Assembly (NCBI GenBank): GCA_900316445.1
Contig: ONCZ01000062.1
Coordinates: 1 to 54,840, forward strand
Source of the DNA: an uncultured Prevotellaceae bacterium
GTDB lineage: Bacteria > Bacteroidota > Bacteroidia > Bacteroidales > Bacteroidaceae
Direction: 5' to 3'
Length of the DNA stretch: 54,840 nt
Below, in pieces: positions 35,450 to 44,791 of the stretch; position 1 is the stretch's first letter; each line of letters starts with the position of its first letter. The notes under the pieces are model-generated. The model made no database searches, was not told the DNA's origin, and saw only the letters and a program-made list of their open reading frames with translations. The position numbers and the translations under genes were made by a program.

Positions 35450-35616
35450 CAGTAACAAGTAACAAAGTAACAAAAGCGAAATCCATATGTATTAACCTCT
35501 TTAAATTATATATTATATTATATATATTATAATATATATAATATAATATATAATTATTATGTGAATGATTTAAGGAATATGAATAAAGCGTTTTGTGATT
35601 TTGTTACTCGTTACTG
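35450..35616. repeat. Inverted-arm element with 52-bp perfect AT palindrome
   Basis: The left arm (35450-35478, GTAACAAA units) is inverted at 35589-35616 with mismatches. Between the arms, 35504-35555 is a perfect 52-bp palindrome of A and T only. It has the same plan as 10146-10303, with a different arm unit, and is followed at once by the AAAGTC iterons. It sits between the divergent C10 protease and ABC operon. Confidence 0.85.
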
Positions 35617-35671
35617 CCTGTAAAGTCGAGGTTTTAAGTAATGAAAGTCGGAGTTTTGTCTAAGTAAAGTC
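35615..35671. repeat. Three AAAGTC iterons at exact 22-bp period (copy 2)
   Basis: AAAGTC at 35622, 35644 and 35666; 47 of 57 positions match the block at 10318-10374. The next 105 bp up to the -33 box hold nothing else I recognise. Confidence 0.8.
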
Positions 35672-35776
35672 TGTGAATTAACGACAGGTGTATCCAATCA
35701 ACGTAATATTATAAATAAGGTACGCACAAGACAAAAACTAAAAAAAGTTAAAGAAATGCATTTTTTCTCCCAAAAA

Positions 35777-35808
35777 TTTGGAGTGTATTGATATTTGACG
35801 TACTTTTG
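35777..35808 (+). promoter_or_regulatory. Promoter of ABC/GntR operon
   Basis: TTTG 35777-35780, a 20-bp spacer, TACTTTTG 35801-35808. Confidence 0.82.
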
Positions 35809-35809
35809 C

Positions 35810-35833
35810 AGTGTACTATTAAAGTGGTACACT
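35810..35833. promoter_or_regulatory. YtrA/GntR-type operator
   Basis: A perfect inverted repeat AGTGTAC-N10-GTACACT over the predicted transcription start, 36 bp before the first ABC gene. GntR proteins of the YtrA type bind GT-AC palindromes of this shape; the operon's last gene encodes one. Auto-repression is inferred. Confidence 0.75.
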
Positions 35834-35869
35834 ATTACACAGAAATAATAAACATAAAATAGATACGAT

Positions 35870-36685
35870 ATGATAGAAGTAAGTAACATCAGTTTTAAGT
35901 ATGCCGGAGGGAAGGATCTGGTATTCGATGATTTCAGCTTGAGGCTGGAGGAGAACAACATCTATGGTCTGTTGGGTAAGAACGGTACGGGCAAGTCAAC
36001 GCTCTTGTATCTTGTCAGCGGACTGCTCCGTCCGAAGAAGGGCAGTGTTTGTTTTGATGGCGTAGAGACCTGCAAGCGACAGCCAGAGACGTTGAGCGAG
36101 ATTTTCATCGTGCCAGAGGAGTTCGACCTGCCCGCGATGTCTCTCAATGACTATGTCAAGATCAACAAACCCTTCTACCCCCGATTCTCTCAGGAGGTGT
36201 TGGAGAACTGTCTGAAGGACTTCGAACTCACCACAGACCTGAAGCTGAACGCCCTCTCGATGGGCCAGAAGAAGAAGGTGTTTATGAGCTTCGCTCTCGC
36301 TGCAGGCACAAAGTTACTGTTGATGGACGAGCCCACCAACGGTCTTGACATTCCCTCGAAGTCGCAGTTCCGCAAGGTGGTAGCCCAGTATATGACGGAG
36401 GATCGTACGCTGATCATCAGCACGCATCAGGTACACGATGTGGAGTCGTTGCTCGACCACATTATGATCCTCTCTCAACAGAAACTGTTGCTCGACGCCA
36501 GCGTGAGTGAGATTACTGAGAAGTACACCTTCGAGTATCGCACGCCAGACAATATGGACGACGCGATTTATGCTGAGCCTTCGCTCCAGGGTAATGCCGT
36601 GATTGCCCCTCGAAAGGCCGACAGTCCTGAGACACAAGTGAATCTTGAATTGCTGTTCAACGCTGTTACACAGAATAAGTTATAG
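35870..36685 (+). CDS. ABC transporter ATP-binding protein
   Basis: 271 residues. Walker A GLLGKNGTGKST (about 33-44), signature LSMGQKKK (a variant of LSGGQ), Walker B LLLMDEPTNGLD, H-loop ISTHQ. It powers the two membrane proteins that follow. YtrB/BcrA-like exporters or immunity transporters have this layout; the substrate is unknown. The next gene starts 4 nt after its stop. Confidence 0.92.
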   Translation: MIEVSNISFKYAGGKDLVFDDFSLRLEENNIYGLLGKNGTGKSTLLYLVSGLLRPKKGSVCFDGVETCKRQPETLSEIFIVPEEFDLPAMSLNDYVKINKPFYPRFSQEVLENCLKDFELTTDLKLNALSMGQKKKVFMSFALAAGTKLLLMDEPTNGLDIPSKSQFRKVVAQYMTEDRTLIISTHQVHDVESLLDHIMILSQQKLLLDASVSEITEKYTFEYRTPDNMDDAIYAEPSLQGNAVIAPRKADSPETQVNLELLFNAVTQNKL

Positions 36686-36689
36686 GAGT

Positions 36690-37478
36690 ATGGTACAATT
36701 CAATATCAATCGATTCGGGAAGCTGGCAAGGTGGTCGCTGACGAACGACAAGAAATACCACATCAAGTCGTTCTTCCAGAATCTGGTGATCTTTACGCTG
36801 GTGTTTGTGTTCTTCACCTCGGTTGACGTAAAATGGAACCAGCAGAACGCGAACTATTTTCCTTGCAGTCTGGCAGCCATCGTCGCCATTGGTGTAACGC
36901 TTATCCTGGGTTCTTCGTTTATGTTTTATAGTATGGACCGAAAGCACGATATGCAGACGCTGCTGATGTTACCGGCATCGAACCTGGAGAAATACCTGGT
37001 GCGCTATGCCTCGTGGATCATCCTGTTGCCCATCCAGTTGGTGGCATTCTTTGCAGCCGATTTGGTGCAGTATGTGTATGGCTTGGTAGTGGGTCACGAG
37101 GAACTCCGGTTTGTGACTTCTGCTGTGTTGGATATGCTGGGCAATATGTGGCATCAGGTTCCTGCCGGGAAGCATTATGTGGTGGTGATAGGACTGGCGC
37201 TCCTCGCCGTCTGGCTTCACTCCGTCTATGCCCTTGGTGCCACGTTCTTCCGCACACGTAAACACAACTGGATTCCCACGACGGCCATCATCCTGATGCT
37301 GGTGATGCTGATGATCTGGATTCTTCCACACACGTTGACGGATCCAGAACAGAGAGGTTCTTCGGCATCGGATATGGTAATGAATACGATCTATGTCCTG
37401 TTGGTAGTGCTGAACTTCTGGCTGTCGTACAGGCTCTTCTGCCGTCAGCAGGTGATAGGTAAGTTAGTAAACGTATAA
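36690..37478 (+). CDS. ABC-2 type permease-like membrane protein 1
   Basis: 262 residues from ATG 36690, preceded by ATAGGAG. About six transmembrane helices. The cytoplasmic motif LMLPASNLEKYLVRY recurs in the next gene (LMIPATNLEKFLSLI), so the two are paralogous partners of one transporter. Confidence 0.85.
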   Translation: MVQFNINRFGKLARWSLTNDKKYHIKSFFQNLVIFTLVFVFFTSVDVKWNQQNANYFPCSLAAIVAIGVTLILGSSFMFYSMDRKHDMQTLLMLPASNLEKYLVRYASWIILLPIQLVAFFAADLVQYVYGLVVGHEELRFVTSAVLDMLGNMWHQVPAGKHYVVVIGLALLAVWLHSVYALGATFFRTRKHNWIPTTAIILMLVMLMIWILPHTLTDPEQRGSSASDMVMNTIYVLLVVLNFWLSYRLFCRQQVIGKLVNV

Positions 37479-37500
37479 CGATAGATAAGGTGATAAAGAT

Positions 37501-38424
37501 ATGAATAGTTTTAGTATCAACAGGTTTTGGCTGATGCTCCGCTGGTTGATCAACGTGAATCGCGTCAGGTTGCTGGGCTTTACGGTAGGCATTATGTTCT
37601 CAACATTTTTGATCCAACTGATTATGTTCGTGTTTGGGTCGTTCGAAAAGATCTTCCCTTATCTCTTGAGTTGTGTACACTTCGGCTCGTTCCTCATACC
37701 GTTCGTGATTCCTATCACGGTCTGTTTGGCCTTTACAAACTTTACCAGCACAGGCAACAAACAGCAGAGAGGCACCTGGCTGATGATCCCTGCCACCAAT
37801 CTGGAGAAGTTCTTGTCGCTGATTGTCTATGTGACGGTGATCTGTGGCCTGTGTGCCATCGTGGGCTATATCCTGGGCGACTGCCTCCGTATGGCCGGCT
37901 TATGGATAGGGGCGCAGTTGTCTGCCGATCCTGCTATGAAAGCTTCTGAGGTGTTTAACTATAATGGTGTGGACGGAACGTATACTCTCTGGTCATCGAC
38001 TGTGTACTGGGTATTCTGTGATATGACACCTCATCTGTTGACGGTGTGGGGCTCTAGCATCTACTGGAGTTGGTTCGAGTGGGCATCTTGGATTGTTTAT
38101 ACGCTGATAGCGATATGGATACATTCGTTATTTACCCTGGGTGGCACGCTGTTACGCAAGTATGCATTCGTCACAACGGGATCGCTTTTGATTGCGATGG
38201 TGATACTCTTCGCGGGATTCCTGTATCATTACAACCTCAGCGTGTTTGGTAATGTAACGCTTCCTGATGGTACTACTTATACTGCGACGGTTGACACGCT
38301 GGCTTACGTGCTGATGGTGGCGCTCCCTCTGTTCTCCTGCTTCAACTATTGGGCATCGTTCCATATCTTCAAAGGTTTTCAGTTAATAACAAACAAGTGG
38401 ACTAATTATGACATTCTCAAATGA
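37501..38424 (+). CDS. ABC-2 type permease-like membrane protein 2
   Basis: 307 residues, about six transmembrane helices with a longer extracytoplasmic loop (about 145-200). It shares the P-A-T-N-L-E-K-F motif and start (MNSFSINRFW) with the preceding protein. Its last codons overlap the regulator gene by 17 nt. Confidence 0.85.
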   Translation: MNSFSINRFWLMLRWLINVNRVRLLGFTVGIMFSTFLIQLIMFVFGSFEKIFPYLLSCVHFGSFLIPFVIPITVCLAFTNFTSTGNKQQRGTWLMIPATNLEKFLSLIVYVTVICGLCAIVGYILGDCLRMAGLWIGAQLSADPAMKASEVFNYNGVDGTYTLWSSTVYWVFCDMTPHLLTVWGSSIYWSWFEWASWIVYTLIAIWIHSLFTLGGTLLRKYAFVTTGSLLIAMVILFAGFLYHYNLSVFGNVTLPDGTTYTATVDTLAYVLMVALPLFSCFNYWASFHIFKGFQLITNKWTNYDILK

Positions 38425-38773
38425 TAAACCCATCTACATCCAGATGGCCGACCGCCTCTGCGATGAGATACTTGCCGACAAGTATCAGGACGACGACCGC
38501 ATTCCGTCAGTCCGTGAGTATAGTGTCCTGCTGGAGGTGAATACGAACACGGCAGTCAAGGCCTACGAACAGTTGGCTCGCGAGGAGATCATCTACAACA
38601 AGCGTGGTCTGGGCTACTTCGTGACCAAGGGCGCCAAGAAACAGATTCTCAAGGGCCGTAAGAAGGAGTTTATGAAGGAACGCCTGCCAGAGCTCTTCCG
38701 GCAGATGCAACTGCTCGATATTACGATCGAAGACGTTGTAGATGCTTATAAAGATGTAAAGAGTGTTAAATAA
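38408..38773 (+). CDS. GntR-family (YtrA-type) transcriptional regulator
   Basis: 121 residues: a winged-helix GntR domain (PIYIQMADRLCDEILADKYQ...IPSVREYSVLLEVNTNTAVKAYEQL...GLGYFV, about 6-77), then a short helical tail as in YtrA, with no effector domain. It is at the 3' end of the operon it probably represses via 35810-35833; YtrA genes are more often first. Confidence 0.9.
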   Translation: MTFSNDKPIYIQMADRLCDEILADKYQDDDRIPSVREYSVLLEVNTNTAVKAYEQLAREEIIYNKRGLGYFVTKGAKKQILKGRKKEFMKERLPELFRQMQLLDITIEDVVDAYKDVKSVK

Positions 38774-38844
38774 GTAGGCTTTTTTGAAATGATTTGCAAC
38801 TTTTCTCGTATAACTTACGACAAATAGTCAGAAACCATTAAAAA

Positions 38845-38876
38845 GTAAATAGGTATAATAGTAAAAAGGTAAAACA
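38845..38876. repeat. Four tandem 8-bp units before efflux operon
   Basis: GTAAATAG, GTATAATA, GTAAAAAG, GTAAAACA: one arm, ending 11 bp before the ATPase start codon, in its leader. Confidence 0.7.
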
Positions 38877-38887
38877 GATTGTTTTCA

Positions 38888-39518
38888 ATGATACACTTAC
38901 AAGACATCAACAAGACCTATCAGGGCGCACAGCCCCTTCACGTACTGAAGGGCATCTCGCTCGACATTGCGAAAGGGGAGTTCGTCTCCATTATGGGAGC
39001 CTCAGGCTCAGGTAAGAGTACCTTATTGAATATATTGGGTATTCTCGACAATTACGACTCGGGCACCTACGAGCTGGCCGGCGTACCCATCTGGGGACTT
39101 TCAGAGCGCAAGGCCGCCGAGTATCGCAACCGGATGATAGGTTTTATCTTCCAGTCATTTAATCTCATCTCTTTCAAAACCGCCGTGGAAAACGTGGAGT
39201 TGCCATTATTTTATCAAGGGGTGTCCAGAAAGAAGCGCCATCAGATGGCTCTGGAGTATCTGGAGCGTCTGGGCCTTCTTGACTGGGCAGGACATTACCC
39301 CAACGAACTGTCGGGAGGACAGAAACAGGGAGGTGATGCAGTTGCTCAAGCAGCTGAATCAGGACGAGGGTATGACCATCGTCGTGGTGACTCACGAGAG
39401 CGGCGTGGCGAATGAGACAAATAAGATAGTGCACATTAAGGATGGCATCATCGGCCAGATCGAGGAGAACCTGAACCACGATGCCTCGCCCTTCGGAATC
39501 AACGGAATGATGAAGTAA
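38888..39518 (+). pseudogene. MacB-type ABC ATPase, missing Walker B segment
   Basis: The first frame starts at ATG 38888 (MIHLQDINKTYQ) with Walker A GASGSGKST and signature ELSGGQKQ, then loses sense at about 39328. The second frame continues as REVMQLLKQLNQDEGMTIVVVTHE to the stop at 39518. About 30 residues expected between them (the RVAIARAL to ADEPTGALD stretch with Walker B) are absent and the frame is shifted. As read, the product cannot hydrolyse ATP. All permease and adaptor partners are intact, so an assembly collapse at this highly conserved stretch is a serious alternative. Confidence 0.88.
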
Positions 39519-39520
39519 CT

Positions 39521-40777
39521 ATGCGAGATATAATAACAGAAATATGGCAGACGGCACAGCGGAACAAACTCCGCACGACGCTCACGGGATTTGCTGTGGC
39601 CTGGGGCATCTTCATGCTGATTGTGCTGTTGGGTGCTGGCAATGGTCTCATCAACGCCAACATGAAGATGATAGGCGATTTCCTGACCAACTCCATAGAG
39701 GTTTATGGAGGTCAGACCTCGAAGGCCTATAATGGTCTGAACGAGGGACGCTATATCAGTCTGAACAAACGCGACTTTTCCGACACCGAGACAGGGTTTA
39801 AGAATTATATCGACGAGGTGGGCGCCTGCTACTATATCAATTCTACCGTCACTAATGGTGAGGAGTATATGAGCATGCAGATAGCTGGTGTCTATCCCGT
39901 TCATACACAGATTGTGAAACAAACCATGCTCGAAGGTCGTTTCATTAACGATATCGACCTAAAGGAAAACCGGAAGGTGCTCGTGCTTAGCGACAAACAG
40001 GCCAAGGAACTTGAACCAAAGGATTACAAGAGCCTCTTAGGTAAGCATGTGAAAGTGGGTGACATCGCTTTCAAGGTGGTGGGCATCTATAAGGGGCGTG
40101 ATGATGGCAGTGGTAATGCCTTCGCATCCTATTCCACTATTAAGAGCATCTTTGCTGCCAATACGCCAAACCTTGGAAACATTGAGTTTACTTTCCATGG
40201 ATTGTCCACAGAGAAAGCCAACGAGGCGTTCGAAAAGACCTATCGTCGCAAGTTGAATGCCAACCATCAGGCCCATCCGGAAGATGAACGCAGTATCTGG
40301 ATCTGGAATAATTACACACAGAGTATGACGATGGAGTCGGCCATGTCGATTATTCGTTCTTTCCTGTGGGTGGTGGGTCTTTTCACGCTCCTCTCAGGTA
40401 TCGTGGGTGTGTCAAACATCATGCTCATCACCGTGAAGGAGCGTACCCACGAGTTCGGTATCCGCAAGGCCATTGGCGCAAAGCCTTGGAGCATCTTGAA
40501 ACTTATCATCATCGAGAGTGTCATTATCACTACGTTCTTTGGCTATGTAGGAATGCTGTTTGGTATTGCAGCCAATGAGTATATGGATGCCACGCTGGGG
40601 CATCAGGTTACCGACCTGGGTGGGGAGAAAATCACTTTCTTCATCAATCCTACCGTCGGACTGGATGTGTGTGTCGAGGCTACGATGGTGATGGTCATTG
40701 CAGGAACCATCGCAGGACTGATCCCTGCATATAAGGCAAGTAGAATCCGCCCCATTGAGGCGCTAAGAGCAGATTAG
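39521..40777 (+). CDS. MacB-like ABC permease 1
   Basis: 418 residues: an N-terminal transmembrane helix (about 20-38), a periplasmic MacB core (about 45-275), and three C-terminal helices with the FtsX motif GVSNIMLITVKERTHEFGIRKAIGA. It starts 2 nt after the ATPase stop and is paralogous to the next gene; they probably form a heterodimer. Confidence 0.92.
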   Translation: MRDIITEIWQTAQRNKLRTTLTGFAVAWGIFMLIVLLGAGNGLINANMKMIGDFLTNSIEVYGGQTSKAYNGLNEGRYISLNKRDFSDTETGFKNYIDEVGACYYINSTVTNGEEYMSMQIAGVYPVHTQIVKQTMLEGRFINDIDLKENRKVLVLSDKQAKELEPKDYKSLLGKHVKVGDIAFKVVGIYKGRDDGSGNAFASYSTIKSIFAANTPNLGNIEFTFHGLSTEKANEAFEKTYRRKLNANHQAHPEDERSIWIWNNYTQSMTMESAMSIIRSFLWVVGLFTLLSGIVGVSNIMLITVKERTHEFGIRKAIGAKPWSILKLIIIESVIITTFFGYVGMLFGIAANEYMDATLGHQVTDLGGEKITFFINPTVGLDVCVEATMVMVIAGTIAGLIPAYKASRIRPIEALRAD

Positions 40778-40781
40778 TATT

Positions 40782-42035
40782 ATGAGAATAGATATTGATA
40801 CATATAGAGAAATCCTCGACACGCTGACAAGAAACAAGGCGCGCTCGTTCCTGACAGGTTTCGGCGTGTTTTGGGGAGTGTTCATGCTTGTAGGCCTCAT
40901 GGGTGGTGGTAAGGCCATGAAGGAGATGCTCGACAAGAACTTCGAAGGCTTTGCTCAGAACACTGTCATCGTTTGGTCTCAACAGACTACCAAACCCTAT
41001 AAAGGTTTTCGTAAAGGTCGCTGGTGGAGCATGGACTATAGGGATGTGGAGCGACTGAAGCAGCGTGTGCCTGAACTCGAGAATGTGGTGCCTGTCATCT
41101 TCTCGTCTTGGCGAGGTGGAAATACCGCCTACTATGGCGACCAGAGAACTACACCCAGAATCCAAGGTACCATTCCTGAGTTGGTTAATGTCATTGAACC
41201 TAAGATATACTACGGACGCTACCTCAACGATATGGACATCCGTGAACATCGTAAGGTATGCGTCATCGGTAAAAAGGTGTATAAGGATCTCTTCAAGGGT
41301 GGTGGTGACCCCTGTGGTAAGAAGATTCGTATAGATTCCACTTATTTCGAGGTGGTAGGCGTTGATTACGCTTCTGGTGGCATCAGTATTAACGGACGGG
41401 CTGAGGAGAAGATTACCCTGCCTCTCACGCTGGTGCAGGCCATGTTTAATCGTGGTAACCAGGTGGATATGATAGCTGCCACAGGTCGTGGTGATATCGT
41501 GATGAGCAGGATTACGGATCGTATCCGTGAGACGGTGGCCAGAGCCCATTTCGTGGATCCTGCCGACGAGCAGGGAGCAATGGTGCTCAATACTGAGCTG
41601 ATGTTCCAAATGTTCGACAATCTGATGAAAGGTGTCAACTTCCTTATCTGGCTCGTTGGTCTGGGAACGCTTCTGGCAGGTGCCATTGGTGTGTCGAACA
41701 TCATGATGGTGACTGTGCGTGAGCGAACCACGGAGATAGGTATCCGCAGAGCCATAGGCGCCACGCCTAAGATGATATTGGGACAGATTATATCAGAAAG
41801 TATTGTCTTGACGCTGGTGGCAGGTATGAGTGGCATCCTATTCGGGGTGATGATTCTGCAAATGCTTGAGATGAACAGTATGGAGGACGGCATCATCACC
41901 ACCCACTTCCAGGTAGGCTTCTGGACGGCCATCTTCGCAGCTTTGTTGGTTTCTGCCATGGGAGTGCTGGCAGGATTGGCCCCGGCGGCAAGAGCCATGA
42001 GCATCAAACCCGTAGATGCCATGCGCGACGAATAA
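40782..42035 (+). CDS. MacB-like ABC permease 2
   Basis: 417 residues with the same plan: N-terminal helix, MacB core, and three FtsX helices with GVSNIMMVTVRERTTEIGIRRAIGA, ending in the usual RAMSIKPVDAMRDE. It starts 4 nt after permease 1. An inverted-arm repeat separates it from the adaptor gene. Confidence 0.92.
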   Translation: MRIDIDTYREILDTLTRNKARSFLTGFGVFWGVFMLVGLMGGGKAMKEMLDKNFEGFAQNTVIVWSQQTTKPYKGFRKGRWWSMDYRDVERLKQRVPELENVVPVIFSSWRGGNTAYYGDQRTTPRIQGTIPELVNVIEPKIYYGRYLNDMDIREHRKVCVIGKKVYKDLFKGGGDPCGKKIRIDSTYFEVVGVDYASGGISINGRAEEKITLPLTLVQAMFNRGNQVDMIAATGRGDIVMSRITDRIRETVARAHFVDPADEQGAMVLNTELMFQMFDNLMKGVNFLIWLVGLGTLLAGAIGVSNIMMVTVRERTTEIGIRRAIGATPKMILGQIISESIVLTLVAGMSGILFGVMILQMLEMNSMEDGIITTHFQVGFWTAIFAALLVSAMGVLAGLAPAARAMSIKPVDAMRDE

Positions 42036-42038
42036 TTG

Positions 42039-42117
42039 GCAGCGGACAAACACGGACTGGCACGGACTATGAGTCCGGTAATAAAAGAAGTCCGGGATAG
42101 TCCGTAAAGTCCGATGC
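42039..42117. repeat. Inverted-arm element inside efflux operon
   Basis: Arms 42039-42068 and 42089-42117 of CGGACTnnCA-like units inverted around a 20-bp AT-rich centre. It starts 4 bp after the permease stop, in an otherwise tight operon. Confidence 0.82.
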
Positions 42118-42160
42118 AAAGAAATATCTTATATGCAAAAATATAGTAAACAAAATAATT

Positions 42161-43270
42161 ATGAAGAAGTACAGTAAACTGATCATCGCAGCGATTATCG
42201 CTCTGATCTTCATTGGAACATTCGTGTTCCTCTGGCAGAAGAGCCAGCCCAAGGAAGTTGTCTACAACGAGTTTACGCCGAAACTGGACAGCATCCAGAA
42301 GACCACCATCATCACAGGTAAGATCGAACCTCGCAACGAGGTAAACGTGAAGCCGCAGATCTCTGGTATCATCGCCGAACTGTTGAAAGAACCCGGACAG
42401 TTTGTACAGAAGGGAGAGGTGATTGCGAAAGTGAAGGTGATTCCTGATATGAGTCAACTCTCTTCTGCTGAGATGCGTGTGCGCTTGGCAGATATTAACC
42501 TGAAACAGGCCCAGGTAGATTACCAGCGCGAGGAGAACCTGTATAACCAGAAACTCGTCTCTGCCGATGAATACGACAAGAGCAAGCAGGCTCTGAATCA
42601 GGCAAAGCATGAGAAACTGGCTGCTGAGGATGCGCTTGAAGTGGTTCGCGACGGTGTGTCGAAATCGAATGCTTCTGCCTCTTCAACGCTTATCCGCTCA
42701 ACCATCAGCGGTGTGATCCTTGACATCCCGGTGAAGGTGGGTAACAGCGTGATCCTCTCGAACACCTTCAATGACGGTACCACCATCGCCACCGTGGCCA
42801 ACATGAATGACCTCATCTTCCGTGGTAACATCGACGAGACGGAGGTCGGCCAGTTGGTGAATGGCATGAACATGAAGATCACCATTGGCGCCCTGCAGGA
42901 TCTGAAGTTCGATGCTTCTCTGGAGTACATCTCTCCGAAGGCTGTGGAGAGCAATGGTGCCAATCAGTTTGAGATCAAGGCAGCCGTGAAGCTCTCTGAG
43001 GGCAGTAAGATCCGTTCAGGCTATAGCGCCAACGCCGAGATCGTGCTGGCCAGGGCCGACAAGGTGCTCAGCATCCCTGAGAGTGCCATCGAGTTCAGCG
43101 GTGACTCTACCTTTGTCTATGTCATCAAAGGGGAGGGTAAGAACAAGACCTACGATCGCACTTACGTTGAGACAGGTCTCTCTGATGGTGTGAATATCGA
43201 GATCAAGAAGGGCATCACCGTCAAGGATAAGGTGCGTGGCCCCGAAATTATAACTGACGAAGACAAGTAA
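42161..43270 (+). CDS. HlyD/MacA-type periplasmic adaptor
   Basis: 369 residues: N-terminal membrane anchor (about 5-24), biotinyl-lipoyl-like halves (VKPQISGIIAELLKEPGQFVQKGEVIAKV; STISGVILDIPVKVGNSV), a coiled-coil hairpin of about 100-150, then a beta-barrel domain. It joins the MacB pair to the outer-membrane factor. Confidence 0.92.
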   Translation: MKKYSKLIIAAIIALIFIGTFVFLWQKSQPKEVVYNEFTPKLDSIQKTTIITGKIEPRNEVNVKPQISGIIAELLKEPGQFVQKGEVIAKVKVIPDMSQLSSAEMRVRLADINLKQAQVDYQREENLYNQKLVSADEYDKSKQALNQAKHEKLAAEDALEVVRDGVSKSNASASSTLIRSTISGVILDIPVKVGNSVILSNTFNDGTTIATVANMNDLIFRGNIDETEVGQLVNGMNMKITIGALQDLKFDASLEYISPKAVESNGANQFEIKAAVKLSEGSKIRSGYSANAEIVLARADKVLSIPESAIEFSGDSTFVYVIKGEGKNKTYDRTYVETGLSDGVNIEIKKGITVKDKVRGPEIITDEDK

Positions 43271-43274
43271 GGTT

Positions 43275-44563
43275 ATGAAGAAGATATCGATTCTAATAAT
43301 ATTAGTGGTACTGGTCAGATTAGACCTGTCAGCCCAGGACAAGCAGTGGAGCCTCCGCGAATGCTGCGACTATGCCATTGAGCACAGCATCAGCATCAAG
43401 CAGCAGCAGAACCAACGCCGTCAGCAAGAACTGAAACTCTCGACAGCGAAGAACTCCCGTCTGCCAGACCTCAGTGCCATAATATCTACTCGAACACGAA
43501 TACGAGTAACACGTCGTTGGGGCTCAACACCAGCGTACCTCTCTTCACGGGCTTCCAGATACCCAACCAGATCAAACTGGCCAAACTGAACCTTGAGGGG
43601 GCTACTGCCGACTTGGAGAAGGCTAAGAACGACATCCGTATGAAGGTGGCAGAGGCCTATGTCCAGATCCTTTATGATATGGAGCTTTCCGACGTGGCCC
43701 GTCTCCAGATAGACATCGACTCTGCACAGGTGGCCCGTCTGGAGGCCTTCGTCAAGAACGGCAAGGCGGCTGAGGCAGAGCTCTCCCAGCAGAAGGCCAC
43801 ACTGGCCAACAGCCGTCTGACAGCTACGCAGGCTGATAACAACTACCGTCTGGCCGTCCTCACGCTGACGCAGCTTCTCGAACTCCCCACGCCAGAAGGA
43901 TTCTCCATCGTCCGTCCGGATATTTCAGAGATCATGGGGGTAACTGGGTTGACTGGTCTGACGCCTGACCTGATCTATGCTGAGGCGCTCGGCATCAAGC
44001 CCGAAATCCTCTCCCAACAGCTCAAGCTGAAGGGCTATGAACACAGCGTCAAGATTGCCAAGGCGGCCAACTATCCGACGCTCTCCTTCAACGGTGGACT
44101 TGGCACCAACTACTATACCACCTCTGGTTTTGATTCTGACGGCTTTGGCACACAGCTGAAGAATAACTTCTCGCAGTCCATCGGCCTGAATCTGAGTATT
44201 CCTATCTTCAACCGTTTCCAGACGCGTAACAATATCCGCAGTGCCCGCATCGATCATGAGAACCAGCAACTGCAACTCGAGAACACGAAGAAGACACTCT
44301 ATAAGGAGATCCAGCAGGTGTACTATAACGCCTTGAATGCCCAGTCGAAGGAGAAATCTTCGGAGGAGGCTGTGCAGAGTACAAAGGATGCTTTCCAGTT
44401 GATGCAGGCCAAATACGAGAATGGCAAGGCGAACATCACGGAGTTCAACGAGTCGAAAAACAAATACCTGAAGTCTGAGTCTGACCTTGTCCAAGCCCGT
44501 TATGAGAATCTCTATCAGCATGCGCTTATAGACTTCTATCGAGGCAAAGAACTCAATTTCTGA
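43275..44563 (+). pseudogene. TolC-like outer-membrane factor, frame-disrupted
   Basis: The first frame has a signal peptide (MKKISILIILVVLVRLDLSAQ) and the TolC front (WSLRECCDYAIEHSISIKQQ...SRLPDLSA), then fails at about 43480. The second frame resumes as YSNTNTSNTSLGLNTS and runs intact to 44563 with the second coiled-coil repeat. About 12-16 residues (the usual SFGRGLT-containing stretch) appear missing and the frame is shifted. It is the second broken gene of this efflux operon. Confidence 0.85.
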
Positions 44564-44571
44564 GAAATGGA

Positions 44572-44597
44572 TAATCCCTGCCATCCGGCAGGGATTA
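44572..44597. terminator. Bidirectional hairpin between efflux and purine genes
   Basis: TAATCCCTGCC / GGCAGGGATTA perfect 11-bp stem with a 4-nt loop between two convergent stops; there are flanking AGAAATG/CATTTCTT bases. Confidence 0.75.
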
Positions 44598-44598
44598 C

Positions 44599-44787
44599 TC
44601 ATTTCTTATGTCTGTTGGCACGCTGCTCGCGGTATTTGGCTTTCTGACGGGCAGAACCGCTGCCGTGGGCACCAGTGATATACTGCTTCTTCTTGGCTTT
44701 GGTCTTTACCTTGCCATCGTCTTTCGGCTTATCACCTCCACGTCCGAAGTTGATACCGTGTTCGAGTATGTTCTGAAAGTCATCCAT
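44599..44787 (-). CDS. Small basic protein downstream of AICAR transformylase
   Basis: 62 residues from ATG 44787 (MDDFQNILEHGINFGRGGD), ending in a Lys/Arg-rich tail (TKAKKKQYITGAHGSGSARQ... and ...NRHKK). Disordered, highly basic; it might bind RNA or ribosomes. It starts 4 nt after the purine gene's stop. I do not recognise the family. Confidence 0.6.
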   Translation of the reverse strand: MDDFQNILEHGINFGRGGDKPKDDGKVKTKAKKKQYITGAHGSGSARQKAKYREQRANRHKK

Positions 44788-44791
44788 GGGC

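Noticed and set aside
35450-35671. Plasmid or phage replication origin
   Set aside because: Iterons and AT-rich palindrome fit in part, but there is no rep gene nearby, and a second copy sits in an ordinary gene gap.
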